64,000 nucleotides of DNA from Methanobrevibacter sp. (GTDB taxonomy: Archaea; Methanobacteriota; Methanobacteria; Methanobacteriales; Methanobacteriaceae): contig JAFRFD010000004.1 in assembly GCA_017434525.1 (NCBI GenBank), forward strand, positions 36,950 to 100,949, read 5' to 3'. This document shows, one piece after another, positions 51,575 to 62,417 of the stretch. How positions within the stretch are numbered: the first letter of the stretch is position 1; every line of letters begins with the position of its first letter. Under the pieces are notes generated by a model. It saw nothing but the letters and a program-made list of their open reading frames with translations. It did not search any database and was not told the DNA's origin. A program made the translations under genes and the position numbers.

Positions 51575-52732
51575 TTAGAATATTTCCTTTAAATCTTCTA
51601 ATAATATTTTTAAATGATGTTTTTTAATATGGTTCATTAAAACAACCCTAATGGATTTAGGGCATTTTGCTACAGAAACCTTCCAATCTAATTTTTCTAA
51701 TTTTTCAGCAAGGACATGTGCATCCATATCAGGATGATTGAAAGCAACAATATTCAATTCAGGCTTGCATACCACTTCATAACCTATTTCTATTAAACCC
51801 TTTTCCAGAAATCGGGTATTTTCCATTAACTCTTCTGCAAGTTTACAGTATCCCTGCTTGCCGAAGTATTTCATGATTGCATAAGTTGCTGCAGATGAAG
51901 CGCCTAAACGAGTTCCAACAATTGTTGATTGAGTTTTGACTGTAAGATATGGAGAATCAACAGCCATTACTTCAAGATATTCTTCTTTTCTGAAAATGAT
52001 TCCTCCAGCAGGAATTGGAGCCAAACCCATTTTATGAGGATCAACAGTTATTGAACAAACTCCAGGCAATGAAAAATCAAAAACAGGCAAATCATAACCA
52101 AGTTCCCTTAAAAAAGGTATTGAAAATCCTCCAAATGCTGCATCAACATGGAAATAGATATTATTTTCATGAGCTATTTTGGAGATTTCTTCGATAGGGT
52201 CAATTAAACCTAATTCAGTAGTTCCTGCAATAGCCACAATGGCCACAGTCTTATCAGAAATGATGCTCTTTAAGGAATCGACATTAATCTTATAATTTTC
52301 ATCCAGTTCCGCCTCAACAATTCTTAGATTTAACATGTCTGCAGCTTTCTTAAATGAAAAATGAGCGGATTCTGGAATAATTATTTCCCCATCAGTAATG
52401 CCCTTGTATTTTCTTGCATGATTTCTGGCAGCACGAATGGCCATTAAATTAGCTTCAGTACCTCCAGTTACAATATTTCCATAAGCATTATCTAAAGACA
52501 ATAATTCACCAATAGATCTAACAACCTCATCCTCTATGAATTTTGTTCCTTTAAAAAGACCCGGATCGCCTAAATTAGTATCAAGAAATCTGCAATAAAC
52601 TTCTTTTGCAAAAGGATGTGCTTCTGTACACATTGACCCTAAAATTCTACCATCAGCATAATTATAATCTAATTCATGGATTTCGGCCAATTCTTTTAAA
52701 ATGTCTTCTTTATCTATTGGTTCATCTTGCAT
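51575..52732 (-). CDS. mfnA: L-tyrosine / L-aspartate decarboxylase (MfnA)
   Basis: A 385-residue PLP-dependent group II decarboxylase. The PLP lysine lies in 'V-D-P-H-K-M-G-L', and the family segments 'G-T-E-A-N-L-M-A' and 'H-V-D-A-A-F-G-G' are present. In methanogens MfnA makes tyramine for methanofuran, and the same enzyme type can make beta-alanine for coenzyme A. It lies convergent to mptD. Confidence 0.94.
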   Translation of the reverse strand: MQDEPIDKEDILKELAEIHELDYNYADGRILGSMCTEAHPFAKEVYCRFLDTNLGDPGLFKGTKFIEDEVVRSIGELLSLDNAYGNIVTGGTEANLMAIRAARNHARKYKGITDGEIIIPESAHFSFKKAADMLNLRIVEAELDENYKINVDSLKSIISDKTVAIVAIAGTTELGLIDPIEEISKIAHENNIYFHVDAAFGGFSIPFLRELGYDLPVFDFSLPGVCSITVDPHKMGLAPIPAGGIIFRKEEYLEVMAVDSPYLTVKTQSTIVGTRLGASSAATYAIMKYFGKQGYCKLAEELMENTRFLEKGLIEIGYEVVCKPELNIVAFNHPDMDAHVLAEKLEKLDWKVSVAKCPKSIRVVLMNHIKKHHLKILLEDLKEIF

Positions 52733-52793
52733 AAAATACCCTAACTAAAAATAATTAAATATAAAAATAAAATAAAAAAAAGAAATAAAAAGA

Positions 52794-55067
52794 TTATTCC
52801 ATACGCTTACGGGCAGCGTCGAGAATAATTTTTTGTTCAGCACGAGCAACAGTTTTTCTCACATCAGCAATTGCGTCAGTATTTGAAGATACACTACTGA
52901 TTCCAAATTCAACGAGTTTTTCAACAATGTGAGGCACACTACCTGCTTGACCGCAAATACTACATTTTACACCAGCTTCAGCACATTTTCTAATTGTTCT
53001 TTCAATTAATTTCATTACTGCAGGGTGTTCTTCGGAGTAGTGTTTTGCTACAAACTCATTGTTTCTATCAACAGCAAGAGTGTACTGAGTTAAATCGTTG
53101 GTTCCTAAACTTACAAAGTCTATTCCAACTTTAATATACTCATCAATCATTATTGCGGCTGCTGGAATTTCAACCATCATACCGAAATCAACATCTTTGT
53201 GAGGTTCAAAACCAATTTCGGAACAAAGTGCTTTAGCTTGTTTAAGCTCTTCAGGACTTTGAGATAATGGTATCATAATACCAATGTTTGTGTATCCTTT
53301 TTCATGTAATTTTTTAATAGCTTTAAATTCACATTTAAGGATTTCAGGTTGGTCAAGTTCTCTTCTGATACCTCTCCAACCAAGCATTGGATTATGTTCT
53401 CTAGGTTCGTTTTCCCCACCTTCCAAAGTGATAAATTCATCGGTTGGTGCATCTAAAGTTCTGTACCATACTGGTCTTGGATAGAATGCATCGGCTACAA
53501 TCATAACATTGTCAGCGATTGTATCGATCAATTCATCCTCTCTTCCATCAGCAATGAATTTGCCTGGGTGAATACCGGATGTCAACATTAGATGCTCAGT
53601 TCTTAAAAGTCCAACACCATCAGCGCCAGTAGCTGCTGCTTTTTCTGCTGCTTCAGGCATACTTACATTTGCTTTTACTTCAGTTACAGTAATAATTGGT
53701 GCTGCTGCCCCAACTACAGTAGCCACTTCTTCAGTTTTGGTTTTGGAAATTCCTTCAAATACTAAACCTTTTTTACCATCCAAAGTAACACCGGAGTTTT
53801 CCTCTAAGGTTGTGGTAGCGTTTCCAGTTCCTACAACACATGGAATTCCAAGTTCACGTGAAATAATGGATGCGTGACAAGTTACGCCCCCTTCATCAGT
53901 GACAATACCGCTTGCTCTTCTCATAGCAGGAACCATATCAGGAGTGGTCATGGTTGTAACCATAATGTCTCCGTCTTTGATTTTGTCCAATTCATCAATA
54001 TCTAAAACAATTTTTACACTACCTGATGCCATACCAGGACTTGCACCAAGACCTCTTACAAGAACTTCGCCTGCATCCGCTGAAGAATCGTCTTTTTGCT
54101 CTTCGACATCACCTAAAGTTGTGATAGGTCTTGCTTGTAATAAGAATAAGTTACCGTTTTCAAATGCCCATTCTGTATCCATTGGTTCGCCATAATGAGC
54201 TTGAACTCTTTTACCCATTTCGGTTAATTCAATGAGCTCTTCATCAGATAATACCCTTTCATTTCTTTTCTCTTCTGGAACATCGACTTTAACACTAGTT
54301 CCATTTTCATCATTAGTGTACATTACCTTTTTATCACTAATGGTTACATTGATAATTTCATTATCTTTTTTATCAACTTGATAGTTATCAGGAGTTACAT
54401 CACCGGATACAACAGCTTCTCCAAGACCCCATGATCCTTCAATTAAAGCTATTTCCTCACCGGTTGATGGGTTTACAGTAAACATCACACCTGCTTTATC
54501 AGCATTAGCCATTTTTTGAACTACAACAGCAATATATACTTTGGAGTGTTCGAAATTATTTTCTTCTCTGTAAAAGATTGCTCTTGCTTCAAATAAAGAT
54601 GCCCAACATTTTCTGATATATTCAATTACTTCATCATTTCCAGAAACATGTAAAAAGGTATCTTGTTGACCTGCAAAAGAAGCTTCAGGTAAATCTTCTG
54701 CAGTAGCGGAAGATCTGATAGCCACATCAGTGTCATCTTCACCAACTCTTTGGCAAAGCTGATTGTATGCTTCGGTAATGAATAAAATCATGTCATCTGG
54801 GATTGAAGCATTATTAATGATAGCTTTGATTTCTTCAGAAGCTGCTTGAAGAGCTTTGGTATCATTAATGTCGATTTTATCGAGAATGTCCATAACCTTA
54901 TCATTAATTCCGGCATCTTCCATAAACTTTTCATAAGTTTCTGCAGTTACTACAAAACCTGGCGGTACTGGAATGCCTGCTTGAGTTAATTCACCCAAAT
55001 TAGCACCTTTTCCACCTGCAATTCCAATATCGGATTTATTTAAATCCTCAAATTTTACAACATACAT
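52794..55067 (-). CDS. ppsA: Phosphoenolpyruvate synthase
   Basis: A 757-residue protein from ATG 55067 (AGAGG upstream). Three domains are in order: an N-terminal ATP-grasp ('G-G-K-G-A-N-L-G-E-L' start), the central phosphohistidine domain ('G-G-V-T-C-H-A-S-I-I-S-R-E-L', catalytic His), and the PEP/pyruvate TIM barrel ('L-G-T-N-D-L-T-Q-Y', 'C-S-I-C-G-Q-A-G'). It makes PEP from pyruvate, ATP and water, the entry to gluconeogenesis for this autotroph. It stands alone, without an operon partner. Confidence 0.97.
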   Translation of the reverse strand: MYVVKFEDLNKSDIGIAGGKGANLGELTQAGIPVPPGFVVTAETYEKFMEDAGINDKVMDILDKIDINDTKALQAASEEIKAIINNASIPDDMILFITEAYNQLCQRVGEDDTDVAIRSSATAEDLPEASFAGQQDTFLHVSGNDEVIEYIRKCWASLFEARAIFYREENNFEHSKVYIAVVVQKMANADKAGVMFTVNPSTGEEIALIEGSWGLGEAVVSGDVTPDNYQVDKKDNEIINVTISDKKVMYTNDENGTSVKVDVPEEKRNERVLSDEELIELTEMGKRVQAHYGEPMDTEWAFENGNLFLLQARPITTLGDVEEQKDDSSADAGEVLVRGLGASPGMASGSVKIVLDIDELDKIKDGDIMVTTMTTPDMVPAMRRASGIVTDEGGVTCHASIISRELGIPCVVGTGNATTTLEENSGVTLDGKKGLVFEGISKTKTEEVATVVGAAAPIITVTEVKANVSMPEAAEKAAATGADGVGLLRTEHLMLTSGIHPGKFIADGREDELIDTIADNVMIVADAFYPRPVWYRTLDAPTDEFITLEGGENEPREHNPMLGWRGIRRELDQPEILKCEFKAIKKLHEKGYTNIGIMIPLSQSPEELKQAKALCSEIGFEPHKDVDFGMMVEIPAAAIMIDEYIKVGIDFVSLGTNDLTQYTLAVDRNNEFVAKHYSEEHPAVMKLIERTIRKCAEAGVKCSICGQAGSVPHIVEKLVEFGISSVSSNTDAIADVRKTVARAEQKIILDAARKRME

Positions 55068-55248
55068 AAAATAAAACCTCTTGGTATAAAAATATATTCA
55101 ATTGACAATAGTTGGAAACTAAAAAACATCACCAATAATATATTTATTAATATGAATTTTAAAGTTTAAATATTTAATTATGAAAATTAGAAAATTATAG
55201 AAAAATTAAAATAAATTATAAAAAAAGAGTAAAAAAATTAATTAAAAT

Positions 55249-55731
55249 CTATTTAATTAATTCTGCGCCTTTGTCAACAACTATTTTGCATGGAACTGGT
55301 AATTTCATACCTGCTCTTTTTAATGCAACTTTAGCTTGTTCAAAGTTCTTTTCTTGGCAATCGATAGTGATGATTCTTTGATCTTTTTTAACGATAGCTT
55401 CAACACTAATTGGTTTACCAAATGCATTTCTCATACCACTTTGTACCCTATCCGCACCTGCACCGGTTGCCATTGGGTTTTCCCTTACGATTTGGTGAGG
55501 GTATACTCTTAATTTTAAGTGGTATCCCATTCTACCAGCAGCTCTTTGCATTAATCTGTTAGAAGCAATCCTTGCAGCTTCTAAAGAGTTGTGTCTAATT
55601 TGAGCTGGTTTTTTAACAGCTAAACTTAATGAAACAGGGAATTCATCTCTTAAATTACCCATATCATATTGTACGATTCTTGAGTTTGGGGTTTTTCTAA
55701 TGTAATCTCTTCTTGTATAAGCACGAACCAT
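55249..55731 (-). CDS. rpl10e: 50S ribosomal protein L10e (L16)
   Basis: A 160-residue basic protein from ATG 55731 (GGAGG upstream). The opening '[10 protein letters not shown]' and the central '[11 protein letters not shown]' with '[11 protein letters not shown]' are those of archaeal L10e (L16 family), located near the peptidyl transferase centre. It is a single gene with its own AT-rich promoter region (55740-55860). Confidence 0.97.
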   Translation of the reverse strand: MVRAYTRRDYIRKTPNSRIVQYDMGNLRDEFPVSLSLAVKKPAQIRHNSLEAARIASNRLMQRAAGRMGYHLKLRVYPHQIVRENPMATGAGADRVQSGMRNAFGKPISVEAIVKKDQRIITIDCQEKNFEQAKVALKRAGMKLPVPCKIVVDKGAELIK

Positions 55732-55900
55732 TATTATTCCTCCGAAATAAAAATAACATGAATAAACATGTCTAATTAAAAAATAGCTATGTAATATTAA
55801 ATTCGAATAATAGCTATATAAAAATCATATATTGTAATATATAGAATACTTAAATATATTAATTAAGTCATTAATAAAGGTTACCATATTTTAACACAAT

Positions 55901-56200
55901 ATGAAAAATAATATTAATTTAAAGGACAAATATAATATTCATTATACTAATGAAAAATGTGAAAAAATGAAAATAAATGGTTTATTAACATTAAAATATA
56001 AAAACGATGAATCTGCTTCATTGATATATAATTCCTTGGAAGTTGATAATGAAAACTATCTAAAAGGTGATTTAAACAATGACACTATCAATTATGAAAT
56101 AAATAGTGAGAGTTTAGGAAGTTTTCTTGCTACAATCGACGATTTAATCGCATCAGAGATTGTAAGTGAAAAAATTATAGGAAAAACAAAGGAGTTATGA
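55901..56200 (+). CDS. KEOPS complex subunit Pcc1-like
   Basis: A 99-residue protein starting at ATG 55901 with no clear ribosome-binding site. It has a beta-rich start and the core 'S-L-E-V-D-N ... I-N-Y-E-I-N-S-E-S-L-G-S-F-L-A-T-I-D-D-L-I', the usual Pcc1 pattern of beta strand, 'S-L-x-x-T-x-x-x-L' helix and C-terminal helix. Pcc1 is the small dimerising subunit of KEOPS, which with Kae1, Bud32 and Cgi121 makes t6A in tRNA. The assignment is by pattern and length; none of the partners lies nearby. Confidence 0.7.
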   Translation: MKNNINLKDKYNIHYTNEKCEKMKINGLLTLKYKNDESASLIYNSLEVDNENYLKGDLNNDTINYEINSESLGSFLATIDDLIASEIVSEKIIGKTKEL

Positions 56201-56270
56201 AAAGTTTTATATAAATAAAAATAATAAATATATACATTTAATAAAATTTATTCGTTAGAGAGTGTAATTT

Positions 56271-57272
56271 ATGCAATGTCATTATCATCCAGAAAGAGAA
56301 GGCACAGACGTCTGTGCAATATGCGGAAAATCTATTTGTAAAGAATGTGGTTTAGAAATTGCTGGAAAAATTTACTGTAAAGACTGTTTAGAGAAAATTG
56401 TCGGTCTTAGTTTAGACAATTCACCACAAAGTGAAGTGGAAAGCGAACCTGTTTATGTTGAGGAACAACCTATTGAGGAAAATATCTACCAGCCACAAGA
56501 GGAATATGAAATACCATATGCTCAAGAGGAAGAGGTTCAAGAATATAAAGCAATCAGTGATGATTCCCCATACAACATAAAAGATTCCATTGAATATTCT
56601 GGAGGATTAGAATCTTCTTATTTAAGTAAAGAAGAAACCATCTATCAAGAAGAACCACAACAAGTTACACAAAACGAATATGAACCTCAAGAAGTGATAC
56701 AACAACAACCAACCGCTGGAGAACAGGAATACATTTATCCTGATCATGATTACGAACCTCCAAAAACAAGCGCAAGACAGGAACTTGAGGACAAATATGA
56801 AAAATATTTAGATGACTTGTACTTTGATGAAAATGAAATGCCATTGGGCGAACAGTTAGCAAAAGATGAAGAACAATACGGTTCTTTAACTAAAAAAGAA
56901 TATGCTCCTAGGCCTGTTGAAGAAAAACCTCAAGCATCAACACTCAAACAAGAAGTTCCTAAAAAACCAACTTCAAGACCTGAAACTCCTGAAGAAATGG
57001 AAGCAAGAATCAGAGCTGAAATCGCTGCAGAACAAGGCCTTAAAGTTAAAAAAGAAGAAACTGGAATTCATAACATAAATTACAAAGACGAAAAGGAACC
57101 TATGGGTGCTGTGGACATATTATTAACAGTGATTTTGCTTATTGTGATTTTAATTGTAATATACTACATAATATACCTGTTCTTATTACAAGCAACTTAT
57201 CCAACATTCATAGATGCAGTATATGGACTTAAAAACCCACAAAATGTAATCAACGCTGTATTATCTAAATAA
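56271..57272 (+). CDS. Zinc-finger, acidic, C-terminally membrane-anchored protein of unknown function
   Basis: A 333-residue protein from ATG 56271. The N-terminus is a B-box-like zinc finger with Cys3/His6, Cys15/Cys18, Cys23/Cys26 and Cys36/Cys39. A long acidic, Glu/Gln/Pro/Tyr-rich disordered region follows (about 50-240), then a basic patch, then one hydrophobic segment near 282-307 and a short C-terminal tail. It looks like a tail-anchored cytosolic scaffold. I do not know the family. Its end overlaps the end of the convergent gene by 12 bp. Confidence 0.75.
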   Translation: MQCHYHPEREGTDVCAICGKSICKECGLEIAGKIYCKDCLEKIVGLSLDNSPQSEVESEPVYVEEQPIEENIYQPQEEYEIPYAQEEEVQEYKAISDDSPYNIKDSIEYSGGLESSYLSKEETIYQEEPQQVTQNEYEPQEVIQQQPTAGEQEYIYPDHDYEPPKTSARQELEDKYEKYLDDLYFDENEMPLGEQLAKDEEQYGSLTKKEYAPRPVEEKPQASTLKQEVPKKPTSRPETPEEMEARIRAEIAAEQGLKVKKEETGIHNINYKDEKEPMGAVDILLTVILLIVILIVIYYIIYLFLLQATYPTFIDAVYGLKNPQNVINAVLSK

Positions 57273-58346
57273 TGAGACATTCTCATTATTTATTTTATTT
57301 TTGAATTTTTCCAAACAATCATCATTCTTATATCCTAAAACCCTAATTACTGAAGGATACCTGTCAATATATTGTGAAATTACTTCTTTTGGAATAGGAT
57401 TCTCCAAAATGCTCAATACCCTTTGTCTGAAATGTGAGGAAAATCCTTGAAGAATGGCATTTTCTATCTCATTAATATTTTCATAAGGCCTATTGTCCAC
57501 AATGTTTTTTGCCAACTTGTCATTGAATAAGTTGAGACTGGCCAACTCTTCAAAACCATAATTATTTGCAGTGTCGACAATCTTTTCAATGTCCCTAATC
57601 CCATAAATTATCCCATCGTTTTTTATTTCACGCCTTAATACTTCAATTGTCTTTGAAGGCATCATATCATAAACATCGTCAAAATTGTCATTTAATATGC
57701 TCTCACGAATAAGTGTGCCGCTTACCCCCTCAATACGTTCCACAAAAATGAACTTATCCTTAAAATCAAAACCTATCTTACTCAAAGAATTTGAAAATGA
57801 AGTGATGACATAATTGTCCTCTTCAAGTTTTCCTTTCAATACAGTTTCATTGGTTGTTTTATCAACAATCCTATAAGGTTTTGGAGCAATGTGGTGACCC
57901 ATATTAATTCTTTTTAAGATTTCATCCATTCCTTCAACGGGCTTGTAACCTCTAGGAATATGATCGGTGTTCAAGGCCTTAAACATCTTGCAAAGACATA
58001 ATGAATATTGTCCTGATCCCATAATTCCCATTGGAGGACCTTCAACGACAATGTCCGCACCGACAGAAATTGCAATTTCTGCCCTAATTTGTCTTGGCAA
58101 TATATATGGAATACCTCGACCACTTCTCTCAAACAGGCCCGGCACAACAGCTACAAATAATGAGTTAGGAAACATATGTTTTGCAGTTTTCAAGCAATGA
58201 AAATGACCATTATGTAAAGGATTATACTCAGTGAAATCCGCCACCAAATTAATATCTGAAGTAGTGGTTGAAAATTCATACTCCTCATTCAAATCATTGT
58301 AGAATAACTCCTTATCATGGGCGAGAATATTTGAAACTTGAGACAT
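57261..58346 (-). CDS. Nucleotidyltransferase of the TmcAL/HIGH-motif type
   Basis: A 361-residue protein (ATG 58346; a longer frame extends to 58367). It has the HIGH-type loop 'E-Y-N-P-L-H-N-G-H' near the N-terminus and a second conserved 'G-V-S-G-T-L-I-R' segment near 225-232, in the arrangement of tRNA(Met) cytidine acetate ligase-like enzymes of bacteria. In archaea the family's target is not established. The predicted activity is transfer of adenylate or another nucleotidyl group. It has no partner gene nearby. Confidence 0.78.
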   Translation of the reverse strand: MSQVSNILAHDKELFYNDLNEEYEFSTTTSDINLVADFTEYNPLHNGHFHCLKTAKHMFPNSLFVAVVPGLFERSGRGIPYILPRQIRAEIAISVGADIVVEGPPMGIMGSGQYSLCLCKMFKALNTDHIPRGYKPVEGMDEILKRINMGHHIAPKPYRIVDKTTNETVLKGKLEEDNYVITSFSNSLSKIGFDFKDKFIFVERIEGVSGTLIRESILNDNFDDVYDMMPSKTIEVLRREIKNDGIIYGIRDIEKIVDTANNYGFEELASLNLFNDKLAKNIVDNRPYENINEIENAILQGFSSHFRQRVLSILENPIPKEVISQYIDRYPSVIRVLGYKNDDCLEKFKNKINNENVSLFR

Positions 58347-58435
58347 AAAAATAAATATAACTCTCAAATTAAAAAAAACTTATGTTTAAAAACAATATAA
58401 ATATTATTGAATAATATGAGCAACGGAGATTAACA

Positions 58436-59689
58436 ATGGATTTAGTTATAAAAAATTGTAGGTTAGTAGATGAGACCGGAGAATTTTACATAAAAGTCGA
58501 AAATGGAAAAATTGCAGACATTTCAAAAACACCTATAAGTGGCGATGAAACAATTGATATAAAAAACAATTACCTTCTGCCGGGTTTTATTGACCCTCAT
58601 GTCCATTTTAGAGATCCGGGCCTAACACAAAAAGAAGATTTTAAAACCGGTAGTTTATCTGCAGCCAACGGAGGATTTACAACCATCATTGATATGCCGA
58701 ATACACTGCCAAAAACAAATACCTACAAAGCACTTAAGCAAAAAATTAAAATCGCTGAAGAGAAATCCGTTGTCAATTTTGAACTTCAAGCCGGACACAA
58801 TACCCTTGAAGAAATGGAAAAAATGGTAAAATTAAATCCGATTGCATTTAAAATATTTATGGATTTGGAAACCGATGAAAGTTTAGAGGAGATATTTTCC
58901 AATTTGGGCGAATTAAAAAACAATACTGACTATAACGGTCTTGTAGCAGTGCATTGTGAGAAAAAATCAATAGTGGAAACAGAAACTAACCGATTAAAAC
59001 AAGAGGAAAACACTCCCATCGATTATAGCTATGGCAGACCTGCAATATCTGAAGATGAATCCGTAAAACAAGCTATTGAACTTGCAAAAGAAAATAATTT
59101 GCAATTGCATATATGTCATTTAAGTTCATCCAAATCACTGAGTCTGGCAAAAAATGCAAGTAAAACATATCATATAAGTTGGGAATTTACACCACATCAT
59201 TTACTATTGGACAATTCAGCATACGATACATATGGAACATTTATAAAAACCAATCCACCATTAAGAGAAAAGCAGGCCAGTGTTGGTATTGCCGATTTGG
59301 ATTCCAATTCAATAATTGGAACCGACCATGCACCACATACAATGGAAGATAAATCAAAAGGAGTGTGGGACTCATCACCAGGAATTCCTAATCTAGAAAC
59401 CGTAGTTCCTTTACTTTTAACTGAAGTGAACAAAGGAAACCTTGATTTAAAGATTATACCGAAAATACTCAGTGAAAATGCAGCGAAAGTCTATGGATTG
59501 AAAAATAAAGGCCAAATAGCTGTTGGAAAAGACGCTGACTTTACAGTTATCGACTTGAAAAGAGAAGGCGAATTCAATATTGATGAATTTGAAACAAAAG
59601 CAGAATACTCTCCATTTGATGGTTGGAATTACAAAGGAATGCCTATAATGACAATTGTCAATGGAAAAGTAGTAATGAATAAAATATAG
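58436..59689 (+). CDS. pyrC: Dihydroorotase
   Basis: A 417-residue amidohydrolase from ATG 58436 behind CGGAG. Zinc ligands His55 and His57 are in 'D-P-H-V-H-F-R-D-P-G', and further ligands in 'H-C-E', 'I-C-H-L' and 'G-T-D-H-A-P-H-T' are all present. It makes dihydroorotate in pyrimidine synthesis. It stands alone between the nucleotidyltransferase and the mvh operon. Confidence 0.96.
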   Translation: MDLVIKNCRLVDETGEFYIKVENGKIADISKTPISGDETIDIKNNYLLPGFIDPHVHFRDPGLTQKEDFKTGSLSAANGGFTTIIDMPNTLPKTNTYKALKQKIKIAEEKSVVNFELQAGHNTLEEMEKMVKLNPIAFKIFMDLETDESLEEIFSNLGELKNNTDYNGLVAVHCEKKSIVETETNRLKQEENTPIDYSYGRPAISEDESVKQAIELAKENNLQLHICHLSSSKSLSLAKNASKTYHISWEFTPHHLLLDNSAYDTYGTFIKTNPPLREKQASVGIADLDSNSIIGTDHAPHTMEDKSKGVWDSSPGIPNLETVVPLLLTEVNKGNLDLKIIPKILSENAAKVYGLKNKGQIAVGKDADFTVIDLKREGEFNIDEFETKAEYSPFDGWNYKGMPIMTIVNGKVVMNKI

Positions 59690-59733
59690 CTAATTTTTAA
59701 AAAAAAAGAAAAAATTAAGGTGTGTTATCACAC

Positions 59734-60969
59734 CTATTTATAACATAATGCATCTTCTGGACATGCTTCAAGACATTGACCACATAAAGTACAGAATCCT
59801 GCAATTGGTAATTTAGGATTATCTGTTTTGTGAATCATGTCATAAGGACATGCTTCGATACAGTCACCACATTGGTCACATTTAGATGGGTTGAATGCAA
59901 TTCTGTCTCTTAAAACAGGTTCGCCGTCAATAGTTATTTCATATTGATCTACTTTCAATGCGTCGTTAGAACACATGGAAGCACAAGCACCACATCTAAT
60001 ACAGCTAGTGAATGATGGTTCAGCATCAGTTTCTTCTAAAGCTGGGCATAACATACCAGTTTTGGTAACTACACGAATAGCTTCAGTAGGACATTTGTTA
60101 GCACATGCACCGATGAAGTCACATTTTTCTACATCTCTTCCAATACCTTCTGCATCTACAGGAGCTCCTTCACCCCATTCGACTTCAATGTCCAATGCGT
60201 CAACAGGACACATTTTTACACATAATCCACATGCAGCACAGACACTAGGAATAGCAACAGTTAAACTAGCACTGTTTGCAGAAATAAAGTCTCCAGGACA
60301 TGCTTCTACACAAGTGTTACAACCGATACATTTAGCTGAATCGAAAGTGAATGATTTAATTTCTTTTTCACGTTTGACAGGTACTTTTTCTGAAATGAAA
60401 ATTGCGTTCCAAGGACAGGTTTGAGAACATAAACCGCATCTGATACAATCATCATTTACAGTAACTGGACTTCCAACTTCTTCAAGAGTAATTGCGTTTA
60501 CAGGACAAGGTTCAACACAGGTTCCACATCCTACACAATCTTTGATGTAAACAGGACCTTTGCCTTTGAGATCTAACTCATATTCAGCAGGTTCTTTAAC
60601 ACCAGGAATTCCAATTACGTCAACAGGACAAATGTCAACACATTTTTGACACATTACACAGAATCCTTCAACTTCTTTTAATTTAGCACCAGTGACTTCG
60701 ATAGTTTCTTGTGGGCAAACTTCTTCACATTTACCACAGGAATCACATAATACAGAGTTGAAAACTATTCTTTTTTGGAAGATTCCTTCTGCAATTTCAT
60801 AATCTTCAACTTTTAATGCGCCTTGTGGACAAACGTCTGCACATTTAGGTTCTTCACCACAAAGATCACAGTGGATAATAGAGTTAGGTGTTACTTCAAT
60901 AGCTGATGTAGGACATGCTCCTTCACAAGCACCACATTTTATACAGCCATCTTCATTAAATACTATCAT
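59734..60969 (-). CDS. mvhB: Polyferredoxin MvhB
   Basis: A 411-residue protein from ATG 60969. It consists of about six tandem 2x[4Fe-4S] ferredoxin units with repeated C-x2-C-x2-C-x3-C-P motifs, i.e. about twelve clusters. This is the polyferredoxin encoded with the F420-non-reducing hydrogenase. It is the last gene of the leftward mvhDGAB operon, 19 bp after mvhA. It may serve as an electron store or shuttle; its exact role is not settled. Confidence 0.95.
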   Translation of the reverse strand: MIVFNEDGCIKCGACEGACPTSAIEVTPNSIIHCDLCGEEPKCADVCPQGALKVEDYEIAEGIFQKRIVFNSVLCDSCGKCEEVCPQETIEVTGAKLKEVEGFCVMCQKCVDICPVDVIGIPGVKEPAEYELDLKGKGPVYIKDCVGCGTCVEPCPVNAITLEEVGSPVTVNDDCIRCGLCSQTCPWNAIFISEKVPVKREKEIKSFTFDSAKCIGCNTCVEACPGDFISANSASLTVAIPSVCAACGLCVKMCPVDALDIEVEWGEGAPVDAEGIGRDVEKCDFIGACANKCPTEAIRVVTKTGMLCPALEETDAEPSFTSCIRCGACASMCSNDALKVDQYEITIDGEPVLRDRIAFNPSKCDQCGDCIEACPYDMIHKTDNPKLPIAGFCTLCGQCLEACPEDALCYK

Positions 60970-60988
60970 TTATAAAACCCCCTTAAAC

Positions 60989-62416
60989 TTAGAATTTTTT
61001 AATGAGGTTTCCTTCACTGTCTACAATATCTACTTCAGCTAATCTCATTTGACTATCCATTGAGTGGGTAGCACAAGATAAACATGGGTCGTAAGCTCTG
61101 ATAACCATTTCCATTAAGTTGAAGATTTTATCATCTACTTCTACACCAGGTTTGATGTAATCTTTTGCAACTTGGTGAATACCCATTTCCATAGCTGGGT
61201 TGTTTTGGATTGTAGCTACTACAATGTTAGCGTAATTACATAATCCATTCTCATCAGATTCGTAATGGTGGATTAAAGTACCACGAGGAGCTTCTACAAT
61301 ACCTACACCTTTACCTTCAGTTCTTTCTAATTCATCAGGGAATTTTTTACCGGATAAATCTTCTTCTAATGCAGCAGCAGCACATTCAGCAGATGCTAAC
61401 AATTCAATGAGTCTAGCATAGTTGAATAATAATGGTGCTTGTGCGTAACCGAAAGCATCACGGAAAGCGTTAAGAGCTTCTTGAGCAAGAGGTGCTTCTT
61501 TAGGCATTTGGTCACATACGTTAATCCTAGATAATGGTGCAACTCTGTAAATACCTTCTGGGTATCCCATTTCTTTAATGTAAGGGAATTTTAACCAGGA
61601 GTAAGGTTTTACGTGTTCAGCAACATAGTCAGTGTACTCTTCGTTTCTGTATTCGAACATGTCGCTTCCATCTTTGTCTTTGAATCTGATGTTACCATTA
61701 TATACATCCCAAGTTCCATCAGGTTTTACAGTACCACAGTGTCTGGTGTCACCGAAGTTACCTAATGAAGAGATTAAATCAATGTTTTCTTCAAATACAG
61801 GAATAGCTAAGTCTAAAGTAGCTTGTGCTAATTCGACGTTTTGTTTTGCTCTTTCAAGTAAATCTTTTTGAGTATCAGCATCTAATTCGGTAGAGATACC
61901 ACCAGGGGTGGATGAGGTAGGGTGAATAGGACGACCACCTATTTTTCTAACCATTTCTAAACCGTTTCTTCTGATGTTAATAGCTTGAAGTGCAATTTCA
62001 GGCATGTCTTTAATAATTTGGAAAACGTTTCTTGTTTTTCTAGTTCCGTTAGGAATTATTAAATCCGGTGCAGCTAAGAAGTAGAAGTGAAGAGCGTGGG
62101 AGTGCATGTATGAACCCCAGTTCATAATTTCTCTCATTCTGTATGCAGTAGGTAAAATTTCGTAATCATCGAAACCGAAAATTTGGTCGACTGCTTTAGC
62201 AGCTGCTAAGTGGTGTTGTACATCACAAATACCACAGATTCTTGGTACTAATCTTGGTAATTCTTCTACAGGACGACCGGTTAAGAATTTTTCGAAACCT
62301 CTGAATTCCATAACGTGTAATCTTGTTTCTTCTACATTTCCAGCATCATCAAGATGTACTGTAATTTTTGCGTGTCCTTCAATACGAGTGACAGGCTCCA
62401 TAGTAAGTTTAACCAT
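60989..62416 (-). CDS. mvhA: F420-non-reducing [NiFe] hydrogenase large subunit MvhA
   Basis: A 475-residue protein with the nickel-binding motifs R-I-C-G-I-C (Cys61, Cys64) at the N-terminus and D-P-C-L-S-C-A-T-H (Cys445, Cys448) at the C-terminus; 27 residues follow the last motif. It oxidises H2 and passes electrons through MvhG and MvhD to the heterodisulfide reductase complex for flavin-based electron bifurcation. Its start is one base from the mvhG stop. Confidence 0.97.
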   Translation of the reverse strand: MVKLTMEPVTRIEGHAKITVHLDDAGNVEETRLHVMEFRGFEKFLTGRPVEELPRLVPRICGICDVQHHLAAAKAVDQIFGFDDYEILPTAYRMREIMNWGSYMHSHALHFYFLAAPDLIIPNGTRKTRNVFQIIKDMPEIALQAINIRRNGLEMVRKIGGRPIHPTSSTPGGISTELDADTQKDLLERAKQNVELAQATLDLAIPVFEENIDLISSLGNFGDTRHCGTVKPDGTWDVYNGNIRFKDKDGSDMFEYRNEEYTDYVAEHVKPYSWLKFPYIKEMGYPEGIYRVAPLSRINVCDQMPKEAPLAQEALNAFRDAFGYAQAPLLFNYARLIELLASAECAAAALEEDLSGKKFPDELERTEGKGVGIVEAPRGTLIHHYESDENGLCNYANIVVATIQNNPAMEMGIHQVAKDYIKPGVEVDDKIFNLMEMVIRAYDPCLSCATHSMDSQMRLAEVDIVDSEGNLIKKF

Positions 62417-62417
62417 T

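Noticed and set aside
59975..60424. 149-codon plus-strand frame opposite mvhB
   Set aside because: It is antisense to the ferredoxin repeats; the regular Cys codon pattern creates long reverse frames.
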